Position numbers and translations under genes: made by a program
The notes under the pieces: generated by a model
The model's input: the letters and a program-made list of their open reading frames with translations, nothing else
What the model was told of the DNA's origin: nothing
Databases searched by the model: none
NCBI RefSeq assembly: GCF_017491605.1
Contig: NZ_JAFGYY010000003.1
Location: forward strand, 1-64,000
Reading direction: 5' to 3'
Length of the DNA: 64,000 nucleotides
DNA from: Pseudomonas sp. 30_B
GTDB lineage: Bacteria; Pseudomonadota; Gammaproteobacteria; Pseudomonadales; Pseudomonadaceae
In this document: one piece after another, positions 56,383 to 64,000 of the stretch
Numbering within the stretch: the first letter of the stretch is position 1
Layout of the letters: each line of letters starts with the position of its first letter

Positions 56383-56422
56383 GCTCGTTTACGATCCGGC
56401 GATCGCGGCGGATCGTAAACGA
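56383..56422. terminator. Inverted repeat between convergent permease and TetR genes
   Basis: CTCGTTTACGATCC and GGATCGTAAACGAG pair perfectly over 14 bases with a 12-nt loop. It lies 8 bases past the permease stop and 4 bases before the end of the convergent regulator gene, suiting a bidirectional terminator, although T-runs are short. Confidence 0.6.
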
Positions 56423-56426
56423 GCCT

Positions 56427-57044
56427 TTACGCGTAGGCGCCGCGACGCAGCCCTTCCACCCAGCAACGGCTCAGCTCCAGTCCGTCGGCGGCACTGAAGG
56501 TGGCCGGGTTCAGACACCATTCCAGCCAGAGTCCGTCGAGCATGGCGGAGAGGCCGATGGCGGCCAGGCGCGGGCGCGCGACCTTGAAGCCCTCGGCGGT
56601 GGCAAGGTCGCTGATGAGTGTTTCCAGGAGGGTGAGGTAGCTCTGGTAGCCGCGCTCGTGGGCGTCGTTCACCGGCGGCGAGTGGCGGATCAGGCTCCAG
56701 AACACCACCCAGGGGCTGAGCAGGTCGGGGTCCAGGACCTGGGGCGAGAAGGAGCCGGTAAGGAAGGCTTCCATGCGCGCCGCAGGGGCATCGCCGGCGG
56801 CGTCGACTTGTTCGTGGAGCGCCCGGGTGACTTCGCCGGCGAGGGTCTCGTAGGCCTGGGCGACCAGGGCGTCGATGCTGCCGAAGTGGTGATTCACCAG
56901 GCCCACGGCGACACCGGCTTCCTTGGCGATGCGGCGCACGGAAATACCCGCGTGGCCATCGGCGACCAGGCACTTGAGGCAGGCGCGGACCAGGTGGTCG
57001 CGGCGCTCCTCGGAGGTGGCGCGCTGGGCTTTCTGGCGGGGCAT
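56427..57044 (-). CDS. TetR-family regulator (BetI-like)
   Basis: 205 residues from ATG 57044; GTG 57050 is two codons earlier and better placed from AGGACG. The N-terminal helix-turn-helix is ISVRRIAKEAGVAVGLVNHHFGS-like (segments VRRIAKEAGVAVG and LVNHHFGS). The C-terminal ligand domain (70-205) resembles the BetI group (FLTGSFSPQVLDPDLLSPW, LDGLWLEWCLNPATFSA). It is divergent from the AstE-like gene and convergent with the transporter, so it is the likely local regulator. The effector is unknown. Confidence 0.9.
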   Translation of the reverse strand: MPRQKAQRATSEERRDHLVRACLKCLVADGHAGISVRRIAKEAGVAVGLVNHHFGSIDALVAQAYETLAGEVTRALHEQVDAAGDAPAARMEAFLTGSFSPQVLDPDLLSPWVVFWSLIRHSPPVNDAHERGYQSYLTLLETLISDLATAEGFKVARPRLAAIGLSAMLDGLWLEWCLNPATFSAADGLELSRCWVEGLRRGAYA

Positions 57045-57139
57045 ATCCACGGGGCGTCCTTCTGGGGTGGCGAGTGGCTCCGATACTAGGAGGCGCCGAA
57101 GAAGATTTCCATGGGCAATTCGGACAGAGGAGAGGACAT

Positions 57140-58153
57140 ATGATCGAGGACGTTTCCTTCAGCGTACCTGGGGATTCCGGGGCCGAGCTGCGCGTGCGTG
57201 CCTGGCGTGTCGATGGCGGCAAACCCGGACCGACGGTGCACCTGCAGGCGGGTGTGCATGCCGATGAAATCGCCGGGATGCTGGTGCTCCATGAGCTGCT
57301 GCCGCGCCTGCGCGAGGCGGCGCGAAACGGCCTGCTCAATGGCAGCGTGACGCTGGTGCCACAGGCCAACCCCATCGGCATCGGGCAGTTCCGCCAGGGG
57401 CGTATCCTCGGTCGTCATCACGATGCGAGCGCGCGCAATTTCAACCGGGGTTTCCCCGCTTCGGCGGCGGCTACGGGCACCCTGGACAACCTCACCTTCT
57501 GGCAGAAACGCCTGGCCGAACTGGCCGCACCGGCGGACATCGTGCTCGACCTGCACACCGACGACGAGGCGCTGCAGTACGTCTACCTGCACGAATGCTT
57601 CTGGCCTGCCGGCCGGGACCTCGCCGCGGCGCTGCGCGCGGAGCTGGCGATCATCTGGGAGGGCGACAGCGACGGCGCCTTCGAGGAGGTGGTGATCGCG
57701 CCCTGGCTTGCCGAGCAGCGCCTCGACGGGCGCCTGGTGGCCACGGTCGAATTGCGCGGGCAGGGCGACGTCAGCGATGCGCTGGCGCGCCAGGATGCGG
57801 ACGGCATCTACCGATTCCTCGGGGCGCGCGGGGTGGTGACCGATGCTGAACCGCTGCCCGAGTGGAAAGGTGTCGCCACGCCCATCGGCTTCATGGAAAC
57901 CGTGTTCGCTCCGGCCGCCGGCGTGCTGGTGTTCGAGCGCGAACTGGGCGAATGGATCGAGGCGGGGGAGCGCTTCGGCCGCATCGTTGCCCGGCCCGGG
58001 GACGCGAGCAGCGAGCACATCCTGCGCGCGCCGCAGAGTGGCATTCTCGCGACCCGTTATCGCGACCGCCTGATCCCGCAGGGCGCCATCGCGGCCAAGC
58101 TGACCGGCAGCGCGCAGTCGAGCACCTGGAGCGCAGGCGCGCTCGATCCGTAA
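57140..58153 (+). CDS. Succinylglutamate desuccinylase/aspartoacylase-family deacylase
   Basis: 337 residues. AGAGGAGAGG precedes the ATG. M14-like zinc hydrolase of the AstE/AspA/DoeB family: zinc ligands His40 and Glu43 in QAGVHADEIAG, His139 in VLDLHTDDEALQ; the substrate-carboxylate site ASARNFNRGFP with ARNFNR; and a C-terminal beta domain with LRAPQSGILATRYRDR. Such enzymes remove an acyl group from N-acyl amino acids. With the aminotransferase and the amino-acid transporter nearby it suggests catabolism of an N-acylated amino acid or ectoine-like compound. AstE itself is shorter in its C-terminal part and is normally found in the ast operon, so this is not called astE. Confidence 0.88.
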   Translation: MIEDVSFSVPGDSGAELRVRAWRVDGGKPGPTVHLQAGVHADEIAGMLVLHELLPRLREAARNGLLNGSVTLVPQANPIGIGQFRQGRILGRHHDASARNFNRGFPASAAATGTLDNLTFWQKRLAELAAPADIVLDLHTDDEALQYVYLHECFWPAGRDLAAALRAELAIIWEGDSDGAFEEVVIAPWLAEQRLDGRLVATVELRGQGDVSDALARQDADGIYRFLGARGVVTDAEPLPEWKGVATPIGFMETVFAPAAGVLVFERELGEWIEAGERFGRIVARPGDASSEHILRAPQSGILATRYRDRLIPQGAIAAKLTGSAQSSTWSAGALDP

Positions 58154-58160
58154 TCCAGAC

Positions 58161-58311
58161 GTAGGGCGTATAACGCTCCGCGTTATACGCCGATTGACCT
58201 TGGTTCCGACTTCACTCGAGCTCGGCCGATGGATTCGTGCCAGGTCGAACCGCGGGTGTATGCGGTGAAATGGGGGTATCGGCGTACAACCGCGAACGGT
58301 TGTACGCCCTA
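58161..58311. repeat. Second pair of GGCGTATAACG-type palindromes (type B)
   Basis: GGCGTATAACG-CTCCG-CGTTATACGCC (58165-58191) and GGCGTACAACCG-CGAA-CGGTTGTACGCC (58281-58308) are both perfect hairpins. The unit is again bounded by GTAGGGCG and CGCCCTAC, as at 42463-42590. The inner 90 bases are not similar between the two units as far as I can see. The substituted C in TACAAC is compensated on the other arm. Confidence 0.85.
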
Positions 58312-58348
58312 CGGGATAGAACGTGGCGCCCCATGGAGGTGGCGCAAA

Positions 58349-58378
58349 TGAAAACGCCCGCGCAAGGCGGGCGTTTGC
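58349..58378 (-). terminator. Terminator of prfC
   Basis: AAACGCCCGC and GCGGGCGTTT form a 10-bp stem with a 5-nt loop; on the minus strand it ends GTTTTCATTT. It lies 15 bases past the prfC stop. Confidence 0.85.
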
Positions 58379-58390
58379 TGAGCAGCGAAC

Positions 58391-59974
<1,584 letters not shown>

Positions 59975-60029
59975 GGATGCGTGCCTGGCTGGAATCGATG
60001 GTGGGCCCGGATCGGCCCAAAAGCGCGGG

Positions 60030-60058
60030 ATTATAACGGGAAATGACCGGTCGATCAG
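60030..60058 (-). promoter_or_regulatory. Candidate sigma-70 promoter of prfC
   Basis: On the minus strand CTGATC (60053-60058) and TATAAT (60030-60035) are 17 bases apart, 56 bases before the prfC start. Confidence 0.6.
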
Positions 60059-60304
60059 CGCCACCGGGCACCCGGTGGATGACCTGTGCTCCCGGCGGTC
60101 CCTGCGGAAGGGGAGTCGGCAATCGAATCCGAGGCCATCGCCCACCGGTCATGACCTCTTTATCCCGGCGGAAAAAGGTCGGTCGGATGGCCCTGTCACT
60201 CTCTTGAAACCCGCGTCTGTGCAGCATTCCATGACGTTTTGTTAAGTATTCGAAACGAAACGCCGGATCGCGACAAAGGGTTATGAAAAGGCGGCAATTT
60301 TTGA

Positions 60305-60333
60305 TTGATCTGTGCTGCCTCTGGTCCTAAAGT
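60305..60333 (+). promoter_or_regulatory. Candidate sigma-70 promoter of speC
   Basis: TTGATC (60305-60310) and TAAAGT (60328-60333) are exactly 17 bases apart in an AT-rich stretch. Transcription from here would place the long hairpin at 60412-60524 in a leader of about 310 nt before speC. Confidence 0.5.
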
Positions 60334-60411
60334 TCGCGCCCGAACGCTCATGCTGGAAACGATCCATCCGGCTCAAGTACTGACGACGAGAGTCAGCCTG
60401 ACATTCGCTCA

Positions 60412-60524
60412 GCGGCTTCTGCGACCACTTCATGGCTAGGCGCTTCGCCGTAGACAGTAGATCTACTACGGCAAGGCGGAGCAACGACGCCAGGGAGTGG
60501 TCGCAGGAGTCGCCTGGCACCAGG
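60412..60524 (+). ncRNA. Long imperfect hairpin in the speC leader (candidate structured RNA)
   Basis: GCGGCTTCTGCGACCACT (60412-60429) pairs with AGTGGTCGCAGGAGTCGC (60496-60513) over 18 bases with two G-U pairs. Inside, TGGC/GCCA (60433/60489) pairs, and 60441-60453 pairs with 60466-60478 (13 positions, one mismatch), closing on a 12-nt loop that overlaps the palindrome AGTAGATCTACT. A small hairpin CCTGG-CA-CCAGG follows (60513-60524). The region lies in the 678-bp gap between prfC and speC, with no convincing protein-coding frame. It could be a leader RNA controlling speC, an sRNA, or an unrecognised palindromic element. Confidence 0.5.
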
Positions 60525-60652
60525 TGATACTCGGCGACATGCCTTGGGAAGTAGGCGAACCAAAGTGGGGAAACTGATCAGGCGTTCGTGGCTCGAAAGA
60601 TAAGAGCCGTCCCTCTTTTCAATTGCGTGTTTTGCCATTTGGAGTCCCAACC

Positions 60653-61816
60653 ATGTCCATCAAGGTCGAGGATTACTTCGCCCCGGAAACCTTCCAGCGC
60701 ATGAAGGCGTTTGCCGACAAGCAGGAAACCCCCTTCGTCGTCATCGACAAGCAGACCATCGCCAACGCGTACGACCAGCTGACCGATTGCTTCCCGTTCG
60801 CCAAGATCTACTACGCGGTGAAGGCCAACCCGGCCACCGAGATCACCGAGCTGCTGCGCGACAAGGGTTCGAACTTCGACATCGCCTCGATCTACGAGCT
60901 GGACAAGGTGATGAAGACCGGCGTGGGCCCGGAGCGCATCAGCTACGGCAACACCATCAAGAAAGCCCGCGACATCCGCTACTTCTACGAGAAGGGCGTG
61001 CGCCTGTTCGCCACCGACTCCGAGGCCGACCTGCGCAACATCGCCAAGGCCGCGCCGGGTGCCAAGGTCTACGTGCGCATCCTGACCGAGGGTTCCACCT
61101 CTGCCGACTGGCCGCTGTCGCGCAAGTTCGGCTGCCAGACCGACATGGCCATGGACCTGCTGGTGCTGGCCCGCGACCTGGGCCTGGTGCCCTACGGCGT
61201 GTCCTTCCACGTGGGCTCGCAGCAGCGCGACATCGGCGTGTGGGATGCGGCCATCGCCAAGGTGAAGGTCATCTTCGAGCGCCTGAAGGAAGAAGACGGC
61301 ATCGAACTGAAGATGATCAACATGGGCGGCGGCTTCCCGGCCAACTACATCGCCAAGACCAACAGCCTGGAAACCTACGCCGAAGAGATCATCCGCTTCC
61401 TCAAGGAAGACTTCGGCGACGAGCTGCCGGAAATCATCCTGGAGCCGGGCCGTTCGCTGATCGCCAACGCCGGCATCCTGGTCAGCGAAGTGGTGCTGGT
61501 GGCGCGCAAATCGCGTACCGCCGTGGAGCGCTGGGTGTTCACCGACGTGGGCAAGTTCTCCGGCCTGATCGAAACCATGGACGAGTCCATCAAGTTCCCG
61601 ATCCACGTGGAGAAGCAGGGTGAGCTGGAAGAAGTGGTGATCGCCGGCCCGACCTGCGACAGCGCCGACATCATGTACGAGCATTACAAATACGGCCTGC
61701 CGCTGAACCTGGCCGCTGGCGACCGCCTCTACTGGCTGTCCACCGGCGCCTACACCACCAGCTACAGCGCGGTGGAATTCAACGGCTTTCCGCCGCTGAA
61801 GGCGTTCTACCTGTAA
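60653..61816 (+). CDS. speC: Ornithine decarboxylase
   Basis: 387 residues from ATG 60653 (GGAG 8 bases upstream), the same length as I recall for P. aeruginosa SpeC. Fold III alanine-racemase-type decarboxylase: PLP lysine Lys57 in YYAVKANPATE, SFHVGSQQRD, phosphate-binding MGGGFPANY, EPGRSLIANAG and the C-terminal catalytic Cys in GPTCDSADIM. It makes putrescine from ornithine; some family members also act on lysine. In P. aeruginosa speC adjoins the chemoreceptor gene next to ampE, whereas here the two are 26 kb apart. Confidence 0.95.
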   Translation: MSIKVEDYFAPETFQRMKAFADKQETPFVVIDKQTIANAYDQLTDCFPFAKIYYAVKANPATEITELLRDKGSNFDIASIYELDKVMKTGVGPERISYGNTIKKARDIRYFYEKGVRLFATDSEADLRNIAKAAPGAKVYVRILTEGSTSADWPLSRKFGCQTDMAMDLLVLARDLGLVPYGVSFHVGSQQRDIGVWDAAIAKVKVIFERLKEEDGIELKMINMGGGFPANYIAKTNSLETYAEEIIRFLKEDFGDELPEIILEPGRSLIANAGILVSEVVLVARKSRTAVERWVFTDVGKFSGLIETMDESIKFPIHVEKQGELEEVVIAGPTCDSADIMYEHYKYGLPLNLAAGDRLYWLSTGAYTTSYSAVEFNGFPPLKAFYL

Positions 61817-61833
61817 GGTTCAGGTTCGACTGA

Positions 61834-61862
61834 AAAGGCCCCGCGATGCGGGGCTTTTTCGT
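61834..61862 (+). terminator. Terminator of speC
   Basis: AAGGCCCCGC-GAT-GCGGGGCTTTTT: an 8-bp GC stem with flanking A/T pairing and a run of five T, 20 bases after the speC stop. Confidence 0.9.
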
Positions 61863-61880
61863 TTCTGGTGTTTGTATTTC

Positions 61881-62079
61881 GTAGGAGCGAGCTTGCTCGC
61901 GAACCGCCCAACACCGATGCCGCCGGCTGAATCTGTTCGCGAGCAAGCTCGCTCCTACAAGAGGCCACACCCGACAGTTTCCGTGGGAGCCATTGCGCTG
62001 GGCTCGATGACTGTGGGAGCGGACTTCGTCCGCGATGAACCCGCTACGGGGCCGGATCGCGGACGGAGTCCGCTCCTAC
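61881..62079. repeat. Two GTAGGAGCG-type REPIN elements
   Basis: 61881-61958 has GAGCGAGCTTGCTCGCGAAC arms, nearly identical to the 34.7 and 53.1 kb copies. 62013-62079 starts GTGGGAGCGGAC and ends GTCCGCTCCTAC, like the 42.6 kb copy. They fill the 330-bp gap between convergent speC and cptA, which otherwise holds only the two terminators. Confidence 0.88.
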
Positions 62080-62103
62080 GAAGGGCCAGCACACCGTGAA
62101 ATG

Positions 62104-62132
62104 AAAACGCCCCGCAGGGCGGGGCGTTTTCA
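62104..62132 (-). terminator. Terminator of cptA
   Basis: AAAACGCCCCGC and GCGGGGCGTTTT pair over 12 bases with a 3-nt loop. On the minus strand it ends in CGTTTTCATTT, 15 bases after the stop. It can also act on plus-strand transcripts. Confidence 0.88.
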
Positions 62133-62146
62133 CGATCAGGATCGGC

Positions 62147-63946
62147 TCAACCCTTGTTGGGCTGCTCCGCCGGAGTCTGTGCGGTGTCCGGCGACTTGGC
62201 GTCCTTGGCGATCTCCTGCTGCGCGGCCTGGGTTGGCGGCAGCTTGTCGAACTCGTGCAGGCCATCCTTCTTGTACGGATCGCCGATCCAGCGCGGGGCT
62301 ACGACGAACTGCTCGCTGACCAGGCTCTTGACCGGCTCGAAGCGGTCATAGCTCAGGCCCGCGAGGTCCGACAGGGTGTGGATCAGGTGCGAGCTGCTGT
62401 ACGGACGGTTGGCGGCCGCCTGCAGGTCGCGCGGGTGCGCGGCCTGCCAGCTGGGCGAGGTCCAGACCATGAAGGGAATGGTGTACATCGGCCGGGTCGG
62501 GGCGCCTTCGTTGCGGCCCAGGCGGTCGTGATTGCCCGAGCTGTAGACGTCCTCGCCGTGATCGGAGAGGTACAGCAGGAAGCCGTTCGGATCAGTCGCG
62601 GCGTAGCGCTTGATCAGGCTGGATACCACGAAATCGTTGTACAGCACCGCGTTGTCATAGAAGTTGTAGGTTTCGACCTGGTCGTCGGACAGCGCCGACG
62701 GTACGCCCTGGCGGTCCTTGAAGTGGGCGTACTGCTCCGGATAGCGGTAGCGGTAGTCCATGTGCGTGCCGAGCAGGTGGATGACGATGAACTTCTTCTG
62801 CGCCGGGTCCTGCAGGGCCTTCTCGAAGGGTTCGAGCACCACGCCGTCGTACTGGCTGGCGTTCTGGTTGCGCTGGTTGTTCAGGTAGAACTGCGCGTCC
62901 GTCTGCTGCGAGAAGGTGGTCAGCATGGTGTTGCGCTTGGTCATCGTCTGCTGGTTGGTGATCCAGAAGGTCTTGTAGCCCGCCTGTTTCATCAGGTTGA
63001 TCAGCGACGGATCGGTGAGGAACTTGTCGGGGTGCTGCTCGTCACCGAAGGTGAGGATCTGCTGCATCACCTCGATGGTGTAGGGACGCGGCGAGACCAC
63101 GTTCTGGAACACCGTCAGGTTGTGGCCCTCGGCGGCGGCCAGCGCGTCGAGGTTCGGGGTGGTTTCGCGCGGGTAGCCGTACAGGTGCATGTGCTCGCGG
63201 GTGGTGGATTCACCCAGCACCAGCACCAGGGTGCGCGGCGCTTCGCCGCTGCTGTCCTTGAGGTTCTGCAGCGGCGGCAGGGAGGCGTTCTGCTCCAGCA
63301 GCTTCTGCATGTTGTCCAGCTGCTGGCGGTACTGGGCATAGCCCACGACCAGCTGCCAGGGCACGGCCGGTTCCATGCGCTGCTGCACCTTCTCCAGCGC
63401 CTCGGCGAAGCTGCGCTCCTGGGTCACCATCTGCTTGTAGAAGGGGTAGAGCAGGTTCATCACCACCAGCAGCACTGCCACCGGAATGCGGGCGTAGAGG
63501 GGCAGGGTGACCGGACGGATGCGCCGCCACAGCAGCACCGCGACCACGCTGTAGACCAGCAGCGCCAGGCACAGCCAGATACTGAAGTACTGGCTGAAGT
63601 ATTCGCCGGCTTCGGCGGTGTTCGATTCGAACATGACGAAGATGACGCTCTGCGAGAACTCCTGGCGGTAGATGCCGAAGTAGCTCAGGCCCACCAGCGA
63701 AGCGCCCCACAGCACCAGACCGATGACCGCGGAAATCCCCCGGGTGAAGCGCGGCAGCAGCAGGACCGGGGCGAGCCACAGGCTGCTGAGGAAGAAGGCA
63801 TCACGGAAGCCGGCGAAGCCGGTGGTGCCGCTGAGCAGGATCAGCAGCTGGGTAATGCCGGAGAAGTACCAGAAGAACAGGAGCAGCCAGCCCAGGCCGG
63901 CCCAGTCGACGCCTTTACGGGCGGAAGGGGAAGTAGTGGTAGACAC
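62147..63946 (-). CDS. cptA: Phosphoethanolamine transferase, CptA-like
   Basis: 599 residues from GTG 63946 (GAGG 7 bases upstream). Five N-terminal membrane helices (about 15-200), then a periplasmic alkaline-phosphatase-fold domain. The nucleophile threonine and metal site are in LVLGESTTREHMHLYGYPR; other metal ligands in LSDHGEDVY and GNHDRLGRN. It decorates LPS: CptA adds phosphoethanolamine to core heptose, EptA relatives to lipid A. The length and the QYFSIWLC region fit the CptA subgroup, but the acceptor cannot be told from sequence alone. A Lys/Pro/Gln-rich C-terminal tail (about 570-599) is extra. Confidence 0.85.
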   Translation of the reverse strand: MSTTTSPSARKGVDWAGLGWLLLFFWYFSGITQLLILLSGTTGFAGFRDAFFLSSLWLAPVLLLPRFTRGISAVIGLVLWGASLVGLSYFGIYRQEFSQSVIFVMFESNTAEAGEYFSQYFSIWLCLALLVYSVVAVLLWRRIRPVTLPLYARIPVAVLLVVMNLLYPFYKQMVTQERSFAEALEKVQQRMEPAVPWQLVVGYAQYRQQLDNMQKLLEQNASLPPLQNLKDSSGEAPRTLVLVLGESTTREHMHLYGYPRETTPNLDALAAAEGHNLTVFQNVVSPRPYTIEVMQQILTFGDEQHPDKFLTDPSLINLMKQAGYKTFWITNQQTMTKRNTMLTTFSQQTDAQFYLNNQRNQNASQYDGVVLEPFEKALQDPAQKKFIVIHLLGTHMDYRYRYPEQYAHFKDRQGVPSALSDDQVETYNFYDNAVLYNDFVVSSLIKRYAATDPNGFLLYLSDHGEDVYSSGNHDRLGRNEGAPTRPMYTIPFMVWTSPSWQAAHPRDLQAAANRPYSSSHLIHTLSDLAGLSYDRFEPVKSLVSEQFVVAPRWIGDPYKKDGLHEFDKLPPTQAAQQEIAKDAKSPDTAQTPAEQPNKG

Positions 63947-64000
63947 ACACGCCTCGTCGATTCGGGACAGAAGGCTGCAGTCCCGCAGCCTAAAAAGCCG

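Noticed and set aside
57050..57381. Longer minus-strand extension of the TetR gene or of a frame to 57381
   Set aside because: It would run antisense through the start of the deacylase gene, which has a strong ribosome site and conserved N-terminal zinc motif.
59975..60145. N-terminal extension of PrfC to about 60145
   Set aside because: The extra residues have no family similarity and lie across the prfC promoter. The conserved N-terminus starts at 59974.
60281..60650. Short minus-strand frames across the speC upstream hairpin
   Set aside because: No good start with a ribosome site. The sequence is better explained as structured RNA or palindromic DNA.
61872..62319. Small open frames over the REP elements near speC
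   Set aside because: They translate REP palindromes only and lack ribosome sites. They also run antisense into cptA.

Overview
The window is a high-GC chromosomal segment of a Pseudomonas, close to the P. aeruginosa / P. citronellolis / P. nitroreducens side of the genus. The reasons are gene content and order. The run ampE-ampD-DUF1631-nadC-tRNA-Thr-pilA / pilB-pilC-pilD-coaE-yacG ... DUF1780-DUF3094-ndh and the fruRBKA-ugd-arnFETDACB block match the order I recall from P. aeruginosa. The dispersed GTAGGAGCG...CGCTCCTAC palindromes are also typical Pseudomonas REP/REPIN elements. No species call is possible without a database search.

Layout. 1-9.5 kb: the C-terminal part of a giant secreted adhesin (Ig-like repeats, seven FG-GAP blades, degenerate RTX tail), an OmpA-type protein, and a complete type I secretion system (ABC exporter, HlyD-type adaptor, TolC-type outer membrane protein). 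9.5-10.4 kb: a long non-coding stretch with several palindromes. 10.4-15.3 kb: cyoABCDE (cytochrome bo3 quinol oxidase plus heme O synthase). 15.6-17.8 kb: ndh and two small conserved genes on the minus strand. 17.9-19.8 kb: a GNAT enzyme and three poorly characterised genes. 20-25.3 kb: yacG-coaE-pilDCB (minus) divergent from pilA (plus), followed by an AT-richer PglL-type pilin glycosyltransferase and tRNA-Thr(CGT). 27.4-34.6 kb: nadC, a DUF1631 protein, ampDE and a chemoreceptor. 34.9-42.5 kb: tatD, fruR and the fructose PTS operon fruBKA. 42.7-51.6 kb: ugd and the complete arnBCADTEF operon for lipid A aminoarabinose modification, with a clear PmrA-box-like sequence upstream. 51.9-58.2 kb: an amino-acid uptake/catabolism cluster comprising an aminotransferase fused in frame to an ABC ATPase, a binding protein, two permeases, a TetR regulator and an AstE/AspA-family deacylase. 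58.4-64 kb: prfC, speC with a strikingly structured upstream hairpin, and a CptA-like phosphoethanolamine transferase.

How the genes work together. Several blocks concern the cell surface: adhesin export, type IV pili with their own glycosylation enzyme, and two lipid A/LPS-decorating activities (aminoarabinose, and probably phosphoethanolamine). Others concern respiration (cyo, ndh), sugar uptake (fru) and nitrogen or amino-acid metabolism.

The most unusual observations are: (1) a REP palindrome lies inside an open reading frame and joins an aminotransferase to an ABC ATPase; (2) an approximately 100-nt imperfect hairpin lies in the probable leader of the ornithine decarboxylase gene; (3) a second dispersed palindrome family (GGCGTATAACG...CGTTATACGCC) occurs twice as inverted pairs. 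Exact starts, GC values and homology levels were judged by eye.
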